A DNA stretch of 64,000 nt from Candidatus Gastranaerophilales bacterium (GTDB taxonomy: Bacteria; Cyanobacteriota; Vampirovibrionia; Gastranaerophilales; Gastranaerophilaceae), in NCBI GenBank assembly GCA_947624325.1, contig CANQJT010000003.1:124001-188000 (forward strand), read 5' to 3'. The stretch's first letter is position 1. Each line of letters starts with the position of its first letter. A model generated the notes under the pieces. It was not told the DNA's origin. It did no database searches and saw only the letters and a program-made list of their open reading frames with translations. Shown here piece by piece: positions 35,203 through 43,244 of this stretch. Position numbers and translations under genes: made by a program.

Positions 35203-36327
35203 CTAAAGTATATTTTTTATATAATGTTCGGCACTGTCACTTAATTTTAGTCCTTCCAAAGTCTTTTGCGCATTGGATTTTATAAGGGCTATTTCTTTAT
35301 TAGGCATTAAAATTATATTTTTTATACATTCTTTCAGCTCTTTTTTATCGGGATTAATTAAAAATGAGTTTTCTTTATCTTTTAAGATACCGTCTATTCC
35401 GTCGCCTTTTTTTGCTATAACTATATTCCCTGTCGATAAAGCTTCCAAATAGACCAGCCCAAAGGTTTCATTATTGCTTATAAGTGCAAAAATATCGGAT
35501 TTTTTAAGTTCTTCAAGTACTTTAATTCTGCTTAATCTTCCTAAAAATAATACCTTATCATTTATTTTCAGTTTATCTGCCAGTTTTTTTAAATGTTTTT
35601 CTTCTTTCCCTTCACCGATTATTTTTAATTTTATATTGTATTCTTTTAATTCCGCCATTGCTTTTATAAGAATATCAATATTTTTCCTTTTTATTAATGA
35701 GCAAGCTGTTGTTATTGTTACATCATTAGGGTTAAAAGATTTGTTATCACCCTTGTTATTGATTAAATCGTCATCAAGCCCCGAGTATGCCGTAAATGTT
35801 TTACCTTTTGTAAAGGGCAGGATTTTTTCAATTTTCTCTTTTAAGATAGGGCTTCTTGCGGAAATTTTATCCGCTCTTTGATAAGCCTTTTTTAATCTTT
35901 GCCCGAAAAATAAAGAATATTTTATATCTTTCATAACGGTAATATCAGAATTATGAACAGAACAAACATATTTTATATTTGCGGCATCTTCCCTTTTTAA
36001 AAGCTTTTGTGCCATTAAGGCGCCTGATGGCATATGTGATATTATTACATCGTAATTTTTAAGCGAAAAGTCTTTTGGCAGTTTATTATTTACATTAAAC
36101 CAAAACGGAGTATGAAAATTTAAATTGTATATTTTGGTATTATTTTCAAAATACTCTTTTTCTTTAATAATTTTTCTGCCCCTTATCAAAGTGTTAAATA
36201 TAAAATTTGACCTTATGACCTCGACAAAATGCCCTTGTTTTTGCCATTCTTGGACAAAATAAAATAAGGCTTTTGCGATTTTTTCATCACCTATAGGGTA
36301 TAAATCTGTTACAAACAGTATTCTCAT
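35203..36327 (-). CDS. glycosyltransferase family 4
   Basis: The 374-residue GT-B protein has the N-terminal donor-independent half (starting MRILFVTDLYPIGDEK) and a C-terminal nucleotide-sugar binding half with KRKNIDILIKAMAEL and the EX7E-type segment around FGLVYLEALSTGNIV. It transfers a sugar to a lipid or polysaccharide acceptor at the cytoplasmic face of the membrane. The acceptor is unknown and no polysaccharide cluster surrounds it. Its -10 element TATTAT (36335-36340) is 7 bases before the ATG, so a leaderless transcript is predicted. Confidence 0.88.
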   Translation of the reverse strand: MRILFVTDLYPIGDEKIAKALFYFVQEWQKQGHFVEVIRSNFIFNTLIRGRKIIKEKEYFENNTKIYNLNFHTPFWFNVNNKLPKDFSLKNYDVIISHMPSGALMAQKLLKREDAANIKYVCSVHNSDITVMKDIKYSLFFGQRLKKAYQRADKISARSPILKEKIEKILPFTKGKTFTAYSGLDDDLINNKGDNKSFNPNDVTITTACSLIKRKNIDILIKAMAELKEYNIKLKIIGEGKEEKHLKKLADKLKINDKVLFLGRLSRIKVLEELKKSDIFALISNNETFGLVYLEALSTGNIVIAKKGDGIDGILKDKENSFLINPDKKELKECIKNIILMPNKEIALIKSNAQKTLEGLKLSDSAEHYIKNIL

Positions 36328-36423
36328 ATTATTTATAATACTATTATTTTTTATTATTACAAAGTGTAAAAAAATAATTAATTTAGTAAAATCAAAAATA
36401 TCAGCAGTTTTTAATTTTTTGAA

Positions 36424-39180
36424 ATGAACATAAATCCGATTTTTAATTTAAATAATAGCGGTGCGGTATATAAAAATACCGCTAAGCCCGTTCAATCGGT
36501 TTCTTTTAAAGCTTCCTTAAAAGAGAGAAAAGATATTTTTCAAAAAATGTCTAAAGGCGGAGGCTGTGACTCAAATGGAAATAAACAGTATTCTTTTTCA
36601 AATATTATGAAAATTGTTTTCAATAATAATCCCGAAAAAGAAGAAGTTTATAAGCTGCTTGTAAAACATACAGAAAAGGATAAAAAAGAAGGAAAATGCA
36701 GATTTAATAAAACCGCAATAACTGCAATTTTAAAGTTTTTAAATAAAAATAATATTGATATTGCAAAAAAATTAATTTCAAATACAACTTGGAATGAGCA
36801 GGAAGGATACAGATTTTCCGGAGAGTCTATTGCAGATATTCTTGCAGATGTTAGTAGTGATAATAAAAAACATGTAAAAGAATTAATTAATCACAATGAA
36901 ACAGACAAATTCGGGTACTACAGATTTGATTCTCATGATATTCGTCAGTTTATGCTTGATTTTGACCCGAGAAATGCCGATTTGCTTTTAGATGTAATTA
37001 AATGTACTAAAAAAAATGAATTCGGTGATTATTTATTTAACGGAGATACTTTACATTATATACAAATGAATTTATTTGTTAAAAACAAAGAGAGGGTGCA
37101 AGAACTTGTTTCTTTATATAAGGACGGTAAAATTTCCGAAGAACTTTTTAATATTCTGCTTGAACCTGAAGCTATTGTTACTGTTGATGATTATAAAGAA
37201 GCCGAACGAAAAATAGGAAAAGATAAAATAATAAATTATAGTGAATCTGATTTATTGAATGTCTGCCTGTTTCAGTGTTTGATAGATAAAAAAAGTTTAA
37301 ATGAAGTTCCCGTTCTTCAAAAAAAACAATTACTCAGAAATTTACTTAAATCGGAAGAATTTGCATTAGATTTAGATAAAGATGCCCAAAAACATCTGCC
37401 GTTGTTTCCTTTTTCAAAAGAGCAATACTGTGATTTACTTACATCACTTGTTAAATCCATAGGGATTGAAACAAATAAATTATCAAATGAAGAAATTGAA
37501 AATGCTTATAAAAGTTTAAATTCTCTGTCGCAAAAATTATCGTTAATGAATATAGAAGATATAAAATCATTATCAATAAAACAGGAATATTCTCAATCTG
37601 ACTTTATAAGCTCTGTAAATAAACATTTGATGGGGCTTCCCGAAGCGGAAATCCACAAAATTTATGATTATTTTGGGTTTGAGATTAAAAAAACAGTTAA
37701 TTCATATAAAATTACGGGCTATCCCGTAAACTCGGCAGAAGAATATTCTGATATAAAAAATCCTAAAACAAGAGAAACTATAGAAAAATTAAGACCTGTT
37801 ATTGTTAAATATACTCAAAATAATCAAATATTATGTAATAACATCGAAATAGGAGAGTTATTAAATAACATTTTAAATGCATTCCCTGAATTAAGGGTTA
37901 ATATTGACGGCAAAAATCAAGTATTAGAGCATATTTTAATACTAATGAGTAATATTACAAAAAATCACGAATATGAAAAATTAAATGAGCAAGATAAAAA
38001 AATTATTTTACTTTCTGCACTTTTCGGTAATATAAACAAGATGCCGGCAGAAAGCGCCTTTGATGCTAACTATATCTTGAAAAAATTACATTTAACAAGA
38101 GAAGAACAGGTTAAAATATATTCTTTAATAAAAAATCAAGACAGATATATAAATTTGAAAAAATTTAAAGGTGAAAAACAGATAAAAGAAATGCAATCAA
38201 TAGCATTTGATATGCAGTACGATAATTTATTTGAGATGTCAAAAATATTAATAACTGCAGATAAAACAAAAATGCCTGAAGACTTTAATGAAATTTGCGA
38301 AAAAATTGAAAGTAATATATATGAACTTAAAAAAACTCAGCCTCTATTGCCTGTTACAAAATTGCCATCTGCAAGCAGAATAAAAGAGGCGGTTACAAAA
38401 GTAAATAAAGATGGTTCTACCGACATAAAAGGTGTTTATATTATTGATGGCATTACCGTAATTAAATATAATGAAGTTGAAAATGAAACTTGGGAAAAAA
38501 TCGGATTTCCTATCGGCTCTATATCAAAAGGTATTAAATGTAAAAACGGCAAGGTTAATACGGGTAATATTAAATTTTTTGTTCACGGACTTGATAAGCC
38601 TGAAAACTTGGAACGATTTGAAATATTTGAACTGCCTGATTCCGATGCGTTATTATCCGTCAGTTATGCTGAAAGACCTGAAAGTAAATACAGATTTTTC
38701 AGAAGTTTCGGGGTTATACTGAATACCGATGCAAAATATGTCTATGGCGGAGGAATATATGATTACGGCTCGGGGACAAAAAAAGATATTGATACATTTA
38801 AAGAAGATTATGTTTTTGGCGGAGTAAGAGAAGAGCAAAGAACCTGTATTTCAAACATGATAAAAAAAGCTTTAAATCTTAGTGACGATGAATATATTCA
38901 ATTTGTTAAAGAAAACAAAAATAAACCGTTTACTCAAATTCAGCCTGAAAGTGTCAGAAATAAAATAATTCAGCAATTCGCCTCTATAAATTCAAATATA
39001 AGATTCGGAGAACGGGAATATAATGAAATGTATATATCAAACCCGGAAGTAATGGGAGTTTTTGCTTATGCGCCAAGTAATAAGGTCGGGTATATAAATG
39101 AATTTATTGATAACCAGCAGGATTTTATTAAAGATTACGCAAAAGAAAATGATTTGCCGTTTATGGTTTTCGGTGATTAA
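36424..39180 (+). CDS. large protein of unknown function with N-terminal VSFKA motif
   Basis: The protein has 918 residues. The N-terminus is a low-complexity Asn-rich stretch ending in VSFKASLKE at about residues 27-35, the same position and type as the NVNFKG motif of the protein at 47811-48899. The middle (about 500-545) resembles an HD-phosphohydrolase helix pair (LEHILILMS, then LLSALFGNINKMP), but the expected His-Asp pair is replaced by Gly-Asn, so it is probably not a working HD enzyme. The C-terminal 250 residues look alpha/beta and match no family I know. There is no signal peptide or membrane segment, and no ribosome-binding site is evident. Confidence 0.75.
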   Translation: MNINPIFNLNNSGAVYKNTAKPVQSVSFKASLKERKDIFQKMSKGGGCDSNGNKQYSFSNIMKIVFNNNPEKEEVYKLLVKHTEKDKKEGKCRFNKTAITAILKFLNKNNIDIAKKLISNTTWNEQEGYRFSGESIADILADVSSDNKKHVKELINHNETDKFGYYRFDSHDIRQFMLDFDPRNADLLLDVIKCTKKNEFGDYLFNGDTLHYIQMNLFVKNKERVQELVSLYKDGKISEELFNILLEPEAIVTVDDYKEAERKIGKDKIINYSESDLLNVCLFQCLIDKKSLNEVPVLQKKQLLRNLLKSEEFALDLDKDAQKHLPLFPFSKEQYCDLLTSLVKSIGIETNKLSNEEIENAYKSLNSLSQKLSLMNIEDIKSLSIKQEYSQSDFISSVNKHLMGLPEAEIHKIYDYFGFEIKKTVNSYKITGYPVNSAEEYSDIKNPKTRETIEKLRPVIVKYTQNNQILCNNIEIGELLNNILNAFPELRVNIDGKNQVLEHILILMSNITKNHEYEKLNEQDKKIILLSALFGNINKMPAESAFDANYILKKLHLTREEQVKIYSLIKNQDRYINLKKFKGEKQIKEMQSIAFDMQYDNLFEMSKILITADKTKMPEDFNEICEKIESNIYELKKTQPLLPVTKLPSASRIKEAVTKVNKDGSTDIKGVYIIDGITVIKYNEVENETWEKIGFPIGSISKGIKCKNGKVNTGNIKFFVHGLDKPENLERFEIFELPDSDALLSVSYAERPESKYRFFRSFGVILNTDAKYVYGGGIYDYGSGTKKDIDTFKEDYVFGGVREEQRTCISNMIKKALNLSDDEYIQFVKENKNKPFTQIQPESVRNKIIQQFASINSNIRFGEREYNEMYISNPEVMGVFAYAPSNKVGYINEFIDNQQDFIKDYAKENDLPFMVFGD

Positions 39181-39200
39181 ATGAAATAAGAGATATTAAG

Positions 39201-39581
39201 ATGCAGGAACTAAATATAAAAAATTATGCCCATATAGGTGATAGTGTTTATGAAGTTTTTATTCGTGAGCATACAATAATGATGACTTCAAATTTAAAAA
39301 GACTTCATGAGTATACAATCCACTTTGTAAATGCTAAATTTCAAACCGAACTTTTAGAAAAACTTACTCCGTATTTTAATGAAAAAGAAAGTGATTTGGC
39401 TCGCAGAGCAAGAAATATTCCGACTTCATCAGCAAGAAGAATAGATAGAGCATTACACTCTGCTGCAACCTCGTTAGAGGTTGTATTAGGCTATAACTAC
39501 ATTCACGACAAAAACAGATACGGCGAATTATGTAATTTAATGGATTCCTTAATTAACTTTGATGAAATTAAAGAATTATAA
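39201..39581 (+). CDS. mrnC: Mini-ribonuclease III
   Basis: MrnC is a small dsRNA-specific endonuclease made of the RNase III catalytic domain without the dsRNA-binding domain. It matures 23S rRNA ends in Bacillus. The 126-residue protein shows the family motifs HIGDSVYEVFIR (catalytic Asp), KFQTELLEKLTP, RRARNIPTSSARR and a second acidic site in SLEVVLGYNYI. It lies 20 bp after the 918-residue protein and overlaps the convergent HD gene by 6 bases. In cyanobacteria and Firmicutes the gene is usual. Confidence 0.93.
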   Translation: MQELNIKNYAHIGDSVYEVFIREHTIMMTSNLKRLHEYTIHFVNAKFQTELLEKLTPYFNEKESDLARRARNIPTSSARRIDRALHSAATSLEVVLGYNYIHDKNRYGELCNLMDSLINFDEIKEL

Positions 39582-40382
39582 GTATCTTTTTTTCTCTTCG
39601 CCCGTTACACCTGCGTATAATTCAATAAATTGCTTAGCAGGGCTTGAATTTACTTTAGTCAGTAAGACTTCTTCTATTTGAAAGAATCCGACTTCCGCAG
39701 ACATTTCAACATCTATTTTTACGGGTTTTGTTTCGCCCGGCTGAATATTTACTTTTGTAATGGCACTTGCTGAATATTTGTGGATATCTCCGACTTTAGG
39801 AGTTGTATTTAAAGCCATTGGTATTCTGGCTCTGCCTTTAGTCATATCGCATCCGTCAGCAATTAAAAGAATTCCTGCTTCTATTGAATGAATTTTCCTT
39901 GATGACATATGTCCGATAATAGCTTCAATTGCAAGTGATTTAATTACAACTCTTTTATGAATATCATCAGGGAAAATGGAGTTTAGAGTTTTATCAATTA
40001 AAGGCAGAGCCAGCATAACTGACATCTCTTCATGCCCCTGTCTGCCTACCATCATACCTAAATCGTGCATTAAACTTGCAATAACAACAGCACAAAGACT
40101 GTCTTCAAATGTTCCGATTTCCTCCTGTTCCAAAGAGGTCGGAATATGTGCTTCATTTAATATTTTTAGCATTTTTATTGAATTAATTGCAACCTGCCTC
40201 ATATGAACGGGTCCGTGGTCATTAAATCCAAGTCTTTTTATGGATACATTATTTGCATAATCCTGCATTTCTTGTAATTCTGTATCATTAAACAGATATT
40301 TTACAAGTTCTTTACATTTAGGATAATTCTTTAATTTCTCAAATATTTTTGTTTCCGTTACTGATTCTTTTACTGATTTCAT
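39576..40382 (-). CDS. HD-domain phosphohydrolase
   Basis: The 268-residue protein has metal-ligand motifs DHGPVHMRQV (first His), SLMHDLGM (His-Asp pair, near residues 105-112), GHMS and ADGCDMTKGR (final Asp). This layout is found in metal-dependent HD enzymes that hydrolyse nucleotides or cyclic dinucleotides. The C-terminal 70 residues form a beta-rich domain. The substrate is unknown. It is divergent from rimP-nusA across a 130-bp region that contains the attenuator-like hairpin. Confidence 0.85.
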   Translation of the reverse strand: MKSVKESVTETKIFEKLKNYPKCKELVKYLFNDTELQEMQDYANNVSIKRLGFNDHGPVHMRQVAINSIKMLKILNEAHIPTSLEQEEIGTFEDSLCAVVIASLMHDLGMMVGRQGHEEMSVMLALPLIDKTLNSIFPDDIHKRVVIKSLAIEAIIGHMSSRKIHSIEAGILLIADGCDMTKGRARIPMALNTTPKVGDIHKYSASAITKVNIQPGETKPVKIDVEMSAEVGFFQIEEVLLTKVNSSPAKQFIELYAGVTGEEKKRYL

Positions 40383-40441
40383 ATATTCCTTAATTTAATT
40401 TGCAATAAATCTTTACTTTAAAAAAAATTATATTATGTTAT

Positions 40442-40490
40442 TATAATATCATGTTGATTAGAGAAACGGAACTCCGTTTCTTTTTTATTT
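40442..40490 (+). promoter_or_regulatory. promoter and terminator-like hairpin in the rimP-nusA leader
   Basis: A -10 TATAAT lies at 40442-40447 (no convincing -35). Fifteen bases later comes a hairpin GAAACGGA/TCCGTTTC (40463-40480) followed directly by TTTTTTATTT (40481-40490), and then the rimP ribosome-binding site at about 40505. This looks like an intrinsic terminator placed in the 5' leader. It could attenuate the operon, as the NusA-dependent terminator does upstream of rimP-nusA in Bacillus subtilis. Confidence 0.5.
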
Positions 40491-40515
40491 AGTTATGTGT
40501 AGAAAGGAAGTTTGT

Positions 40516-41043
40516 ATGGCAAAAGATAAATACTCTAAACCTGAAAAAAACGTTCCTTTTGAATATTTTAATAAACGGGAAATTATGGAAAAAATTACAC
40601 CTGTTATTGATAATACTTTAATGAGGTATAATCTTGTTCCTGTTGAAGTTGAGTTAGTAAAAGAAAATCACAGGTGGTTTCTTAGAATTTTTATATATTC
40701 TATGGAACGGGAAGTCGGAATAGATGATTGTGAAAGAGTTTCAAGAAGTTTATCGGACTTTTTGGAGGAGCTTATCCCGTTTAAATATTATCTTGAAGTT
40801 AGTTCCCCCGGATTAGAAAGAAAAATTAAATCCGATAAAGAATATTTAATTTTTAAAGGTAAAGATATAAATTTAAAACTTAAAGAACCGGTAGATGACT
40901 CAGGGGAAAAGCAATTTGTAGCTAAAATCGTTGATTTCGATGAAAATGAAGGATTAACGGTATATACATATAAAGATAAACAAAATATTTTATTGAAAAA
41001 AGAAAATATTTTATCCGCAAAATTATATTTGAGTGAAATATAG
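40516..41043 (+). CDS. rimP: ribosome maturation factor RimP
   Basis: RimP assists maturation of the 30S subunit. The 175-residue protein from the ATG at 40516 has the N-terminal domain motif LVPVEVELVKENHRWFLRIFI, the RimP centre DDCERVSRSLSDFLEE and the conserved YLEVSSPGLERK segment. An open frame extends upstream to 40495, but AGGAAG at 40505-40510 is placed correctly for 40516. It overlaps nothing and is followed by nusA 10 bp later, the usual gene order. Confidence 0.95.
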   Translation: MAKDKYSKPEKNVPFEYFNKREIMEKITPVIDNTLMRYNLVPVEVELVKENHRWFLRIFIYSMEREVGIDDCERVSRSLSDFLEELIPFKYYLEVSSPGLERKIKSDKEYLIFKGKDINLKLKEPVDDSGEKQFVAKIVDFDENEGLTVYTYKDKQNILLKKENILSAKLYLSEI

Positions 41044-41053
41044 GAGAATAAAA

Positions 41054-42286
41054 ATGATTAAATTCGGAACCGCATTATATGAATATTGCGAAGAACAAGA
41101 AAGAGAAAAAGGTATATCTAAAGAGCTTACAATATCTGCATTATGTGATGCATTTGTTACTGCATATAAAAAACAAATTAAACAAAAAGAAGTGCCGAAT
41201 GTGGAAGCAATTATTGATGAACAAACAGGTGAAATAGGAATATTCAGAACTAAATTGGTTGTTAAAGAAGTACAAGATCCTGATTTGGAAATATCTTTGG
41301 AAGATGCAAAAGAACTCGATGATGATGTAGAACTGGATGATGAAGTTAAAATTGATGTAACCCCCGAAAACTTCGGCCGTATTGCTATTCAAAGTGCAAA
41401 ACAGGTGCTTACTCAAAGAGTAAGAGAAGCTGAAAGAAAACTGGTTCTTGATGAATTTATGGAAAAGAAAGGTACTCTTACAACGGGTATTATTCAAAGA
41501 GTTGAAAACAGAAACGTTATAGTTAATATAGGTAAAACTGATGCTATAATGCCTCAAAAAGAACAAATTCCGGGTGAATATTATAAACCCGGAAACAGAA
41601 TAAGAGTATTTGTATTAAATGTTAAAGAAACATCAAGACTTCCTCAGGTTATTGTATCTCATGCTCATTCTGCAATTGTTAAAGAACTTTTTGAACTTGA
41701 AGTTCCCGAAATTGAAGACGGAATTGTAGAAATAAAATCAATTTCAAGAGAAGCAGGCTACAGAACTAAAATTGCCGTAACAAGCAACGATCCGGATGTT
41801 GATTCCGTCGGCGCTTGCATAGGTCCGAGAGGAAGCAGAATTCAGACTATTATAGGGGAACTTAAAAATGAAAAAATAGATATCGTAAGATATTCTGATA
41901 ATCCCGTTGAATATATAGTAAATGCATTATCTCCTGCAAGAATTGTATCTGTTGATATTTTAGCGGATGATGAATATTCAAAAGAAGCATTTGTTATAGT
42001 ACCTGATGATCAATTAAGCTTAGCTATAGGCCGTGACGGACAAAATGTCAGACTCGCTCATAAATTAACAGGCTGGAAAATAGATATCAAGAGTGAAACA
42101 CAAGCTTCAAAAATGGAATATCCTCCGCAAGCTCAACATAGTGAAGATGTTGAAGAAAATTCGGAAGATGAAGTTGATGAAATCGCAGAAGAAATAAGAG
42201 AACAAGAAGAATATGCCGTTGATGAAGAAGATATGGCTAATATTGAAGGCGATGAAACAGCTGAAAATGAAGAAAATCCCGAATAA
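41054..42286 (+). CDS. nusA: transcription termination/antitermination factor NusA
   Basis: NusA binds RNA polymerase and modulates pausing, termination and antitermination. From the ATG at 41054 (ribosome-binding site AGGAG) the protein is 410 aa. It has an N-terminal RNA-polymerase-binding domain, an S1 domain from about 130 (GTLTTGIIQRVENRNVIVNI), and two KH domains with CIGPRGSRIQ and LAIGRDGQN GxxG loops. A strongly acidic tail follows. Unlike the usual gene order, ylxR and infB do not follow; a terminator and a convergent WG gene close the operon. Confidence 0.96.
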   Translation: MIKFGTALYEYCEEQEREKGISKELTISALCDAFVTAYKKQIKQKEVPNVEAIIDEQTGEIGIFRTKLVVKEVQDPDLEISLEDAKELDDDVELDDEVKIDVTPENFGRIAIQSAKQVLTQRVREAERKLVLDEFMEKKGTLTTGIIQRVENRNVIVNIGKTDAIMPQKEQIPGEYYKPGNRIRVFVLNVKETSRLPQVIVSHAHSAIVKELFELEVPEIEDGIVEIKSISREAGYRTKIAVTSNDPDVDSVGACIGPRGSRIQTIIGELKNEKIDIVRYSDNPVEYIVNALSPARIVSVDILADDEYSKEAFVIVPDDQLSLAIGRDGQNVRLAHKLTGWKIDIKSETQASKMEYPPQAQHSEDVEENSEDEVDEIAEEIREQEEYAVDEEDMANIEGDETAENEENPE

Positions 42287-42306
42287 TAGATACTTATTAT
42301 TAAAAT

Positions 42307-42336
42307 AAAAAAGAGAGATTATTATCTCTCTTTTTT
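42307..42336. terminator. bidirectional terminator between nusA and the WG-repeat gene
   Basis: A symmetric hairpin AAAAAAGAGAGA-TTATTA-TCTCTCTTTTTT has A-run and T-run flanks, so it works on both strands. Its right edge overlaps the stop codon of the convergent gene. Confidence 0.85.
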
Positions 42337-43222
42337 ATTCTTCATCATTTTCTCTTTTAATTTTGTTTATAAGATTTTGTCTTACATCGCTTAAGGGGCC
42401 GTTATTTGGATTTCTAAAATGTCTGTAATAGTTTCTTGCGTAAGCAAAAGGGTACTTCGGAAGCCATGTGAATTTAATTAAAATATTTACCGTATCAGCT
42501 CCTTGCGAAAGCATTAATTCATCAATAGTATCTTCATGTGCAGGCGAAATAGACGATAAAATTTTAATTATGTAATCCGTAAATGTAAGTAATGAATACC
42601 CTGACACTACACCTGTATTAACAACCAGACTTGATACTTTATAATCAGGGTTAGCGGAAACCGTTTTAACATCATCAGGTAAAGTGAGCGTTTTTGCGGA
42701 AACCTGCTCAATTTCATACCATTGCCCTTTATAGCAAAGCCTCATTATATTAGGTTTTGGCATATATATATCTTCAAAAAGATTATCAAGCAGCACTTTC
42801 CCTTTGGAATCAGTTACACCGTATTTAAAATCTTTATAAGTTAAAAACATTCCGCCGAAAAGTAAATCAATTGAATCATATATAGGCGGAATAATTGCAA
42901 ATCCCGTTTCATCATACAATCCGAAATCAGAATAATTCCCGAGCTTTGCATATTTACCCAGAACTCTTTCTACGTGCCTATATTTAATCGGTACAAGAAC
43001 TTCCCCGTTTTCATTAATAATTCCGAATTTAACTCTCTTTTGAACAAGAAATCCTTTATCACCAAGTCTTATAATTTTGTTATATATGGGCTTTACAAGA
43101 ATATTATTATTTTCATCCGAAAGCCCGAATTTATTTTCTTCGCTGATTATCTTAACGTCGGCATACGAAATTCCCACAGAAGCAAAAAATATAATAAAAA
43201 TAAATATTAATAACTTTTTCAT
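42335..43222 (-). CDS. exported WG-repeat protein (second copy)
   Basis: The 295-residue protein has a Sec signal peptide (MKKLLIFIFIIFFASVGISYA). About four WG-type repeats follow in residues 27-160 (NKFGLSDENNN, KFGIINENGEV, FGLYDETG, KYGVTDSKG). The C-terminal 140 residues are not repetitive and match nothing I know. A TATAAT lies 6 bases before the ATG on the minus strand, so the transcript may be leaderless. It is divergent from the AsmA-like gene across 22 bp. It is distantly related to the WG protein at 32820-33623. Confidence 0.85.
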   Translation of the reverse strand: MKKLLIFIFIIFFASVGISYADVKIISEENKFGLSDENNNILVKPIYNKIIRLGDKGFLVQKRVKFGIINENGEVLVPIKYRHVERVLGKYAKLGNYSDFGLYDETGFAIIPPIYDSIDLLFGGMFLTYKDFKYGVTDSKGKVLLDNLFEDIYMPKPNIMRLCYKGQWYEIEQVSAKTLTLPDDVKTVSANPDYKVSSLVVNTGVVSGYSLLTFTDYIIKILSSISPAHEDTIDELMLSQGADTVNILIKFTWLPKYPFAYARNYYRHFRNPNNGPLSDVRQNLINKIKRENDEE

Positions 43223-43244
43223 AATTTTATTATATCATGCTGGT

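Noticed and set aside
43077-43244. N-terminal extension of the AsmA-like protein
   Set aside because: It runs antisense through the WG gene signal peptide region; the ATG at 43245 gives a normal membrane anchor at the N-terminus.
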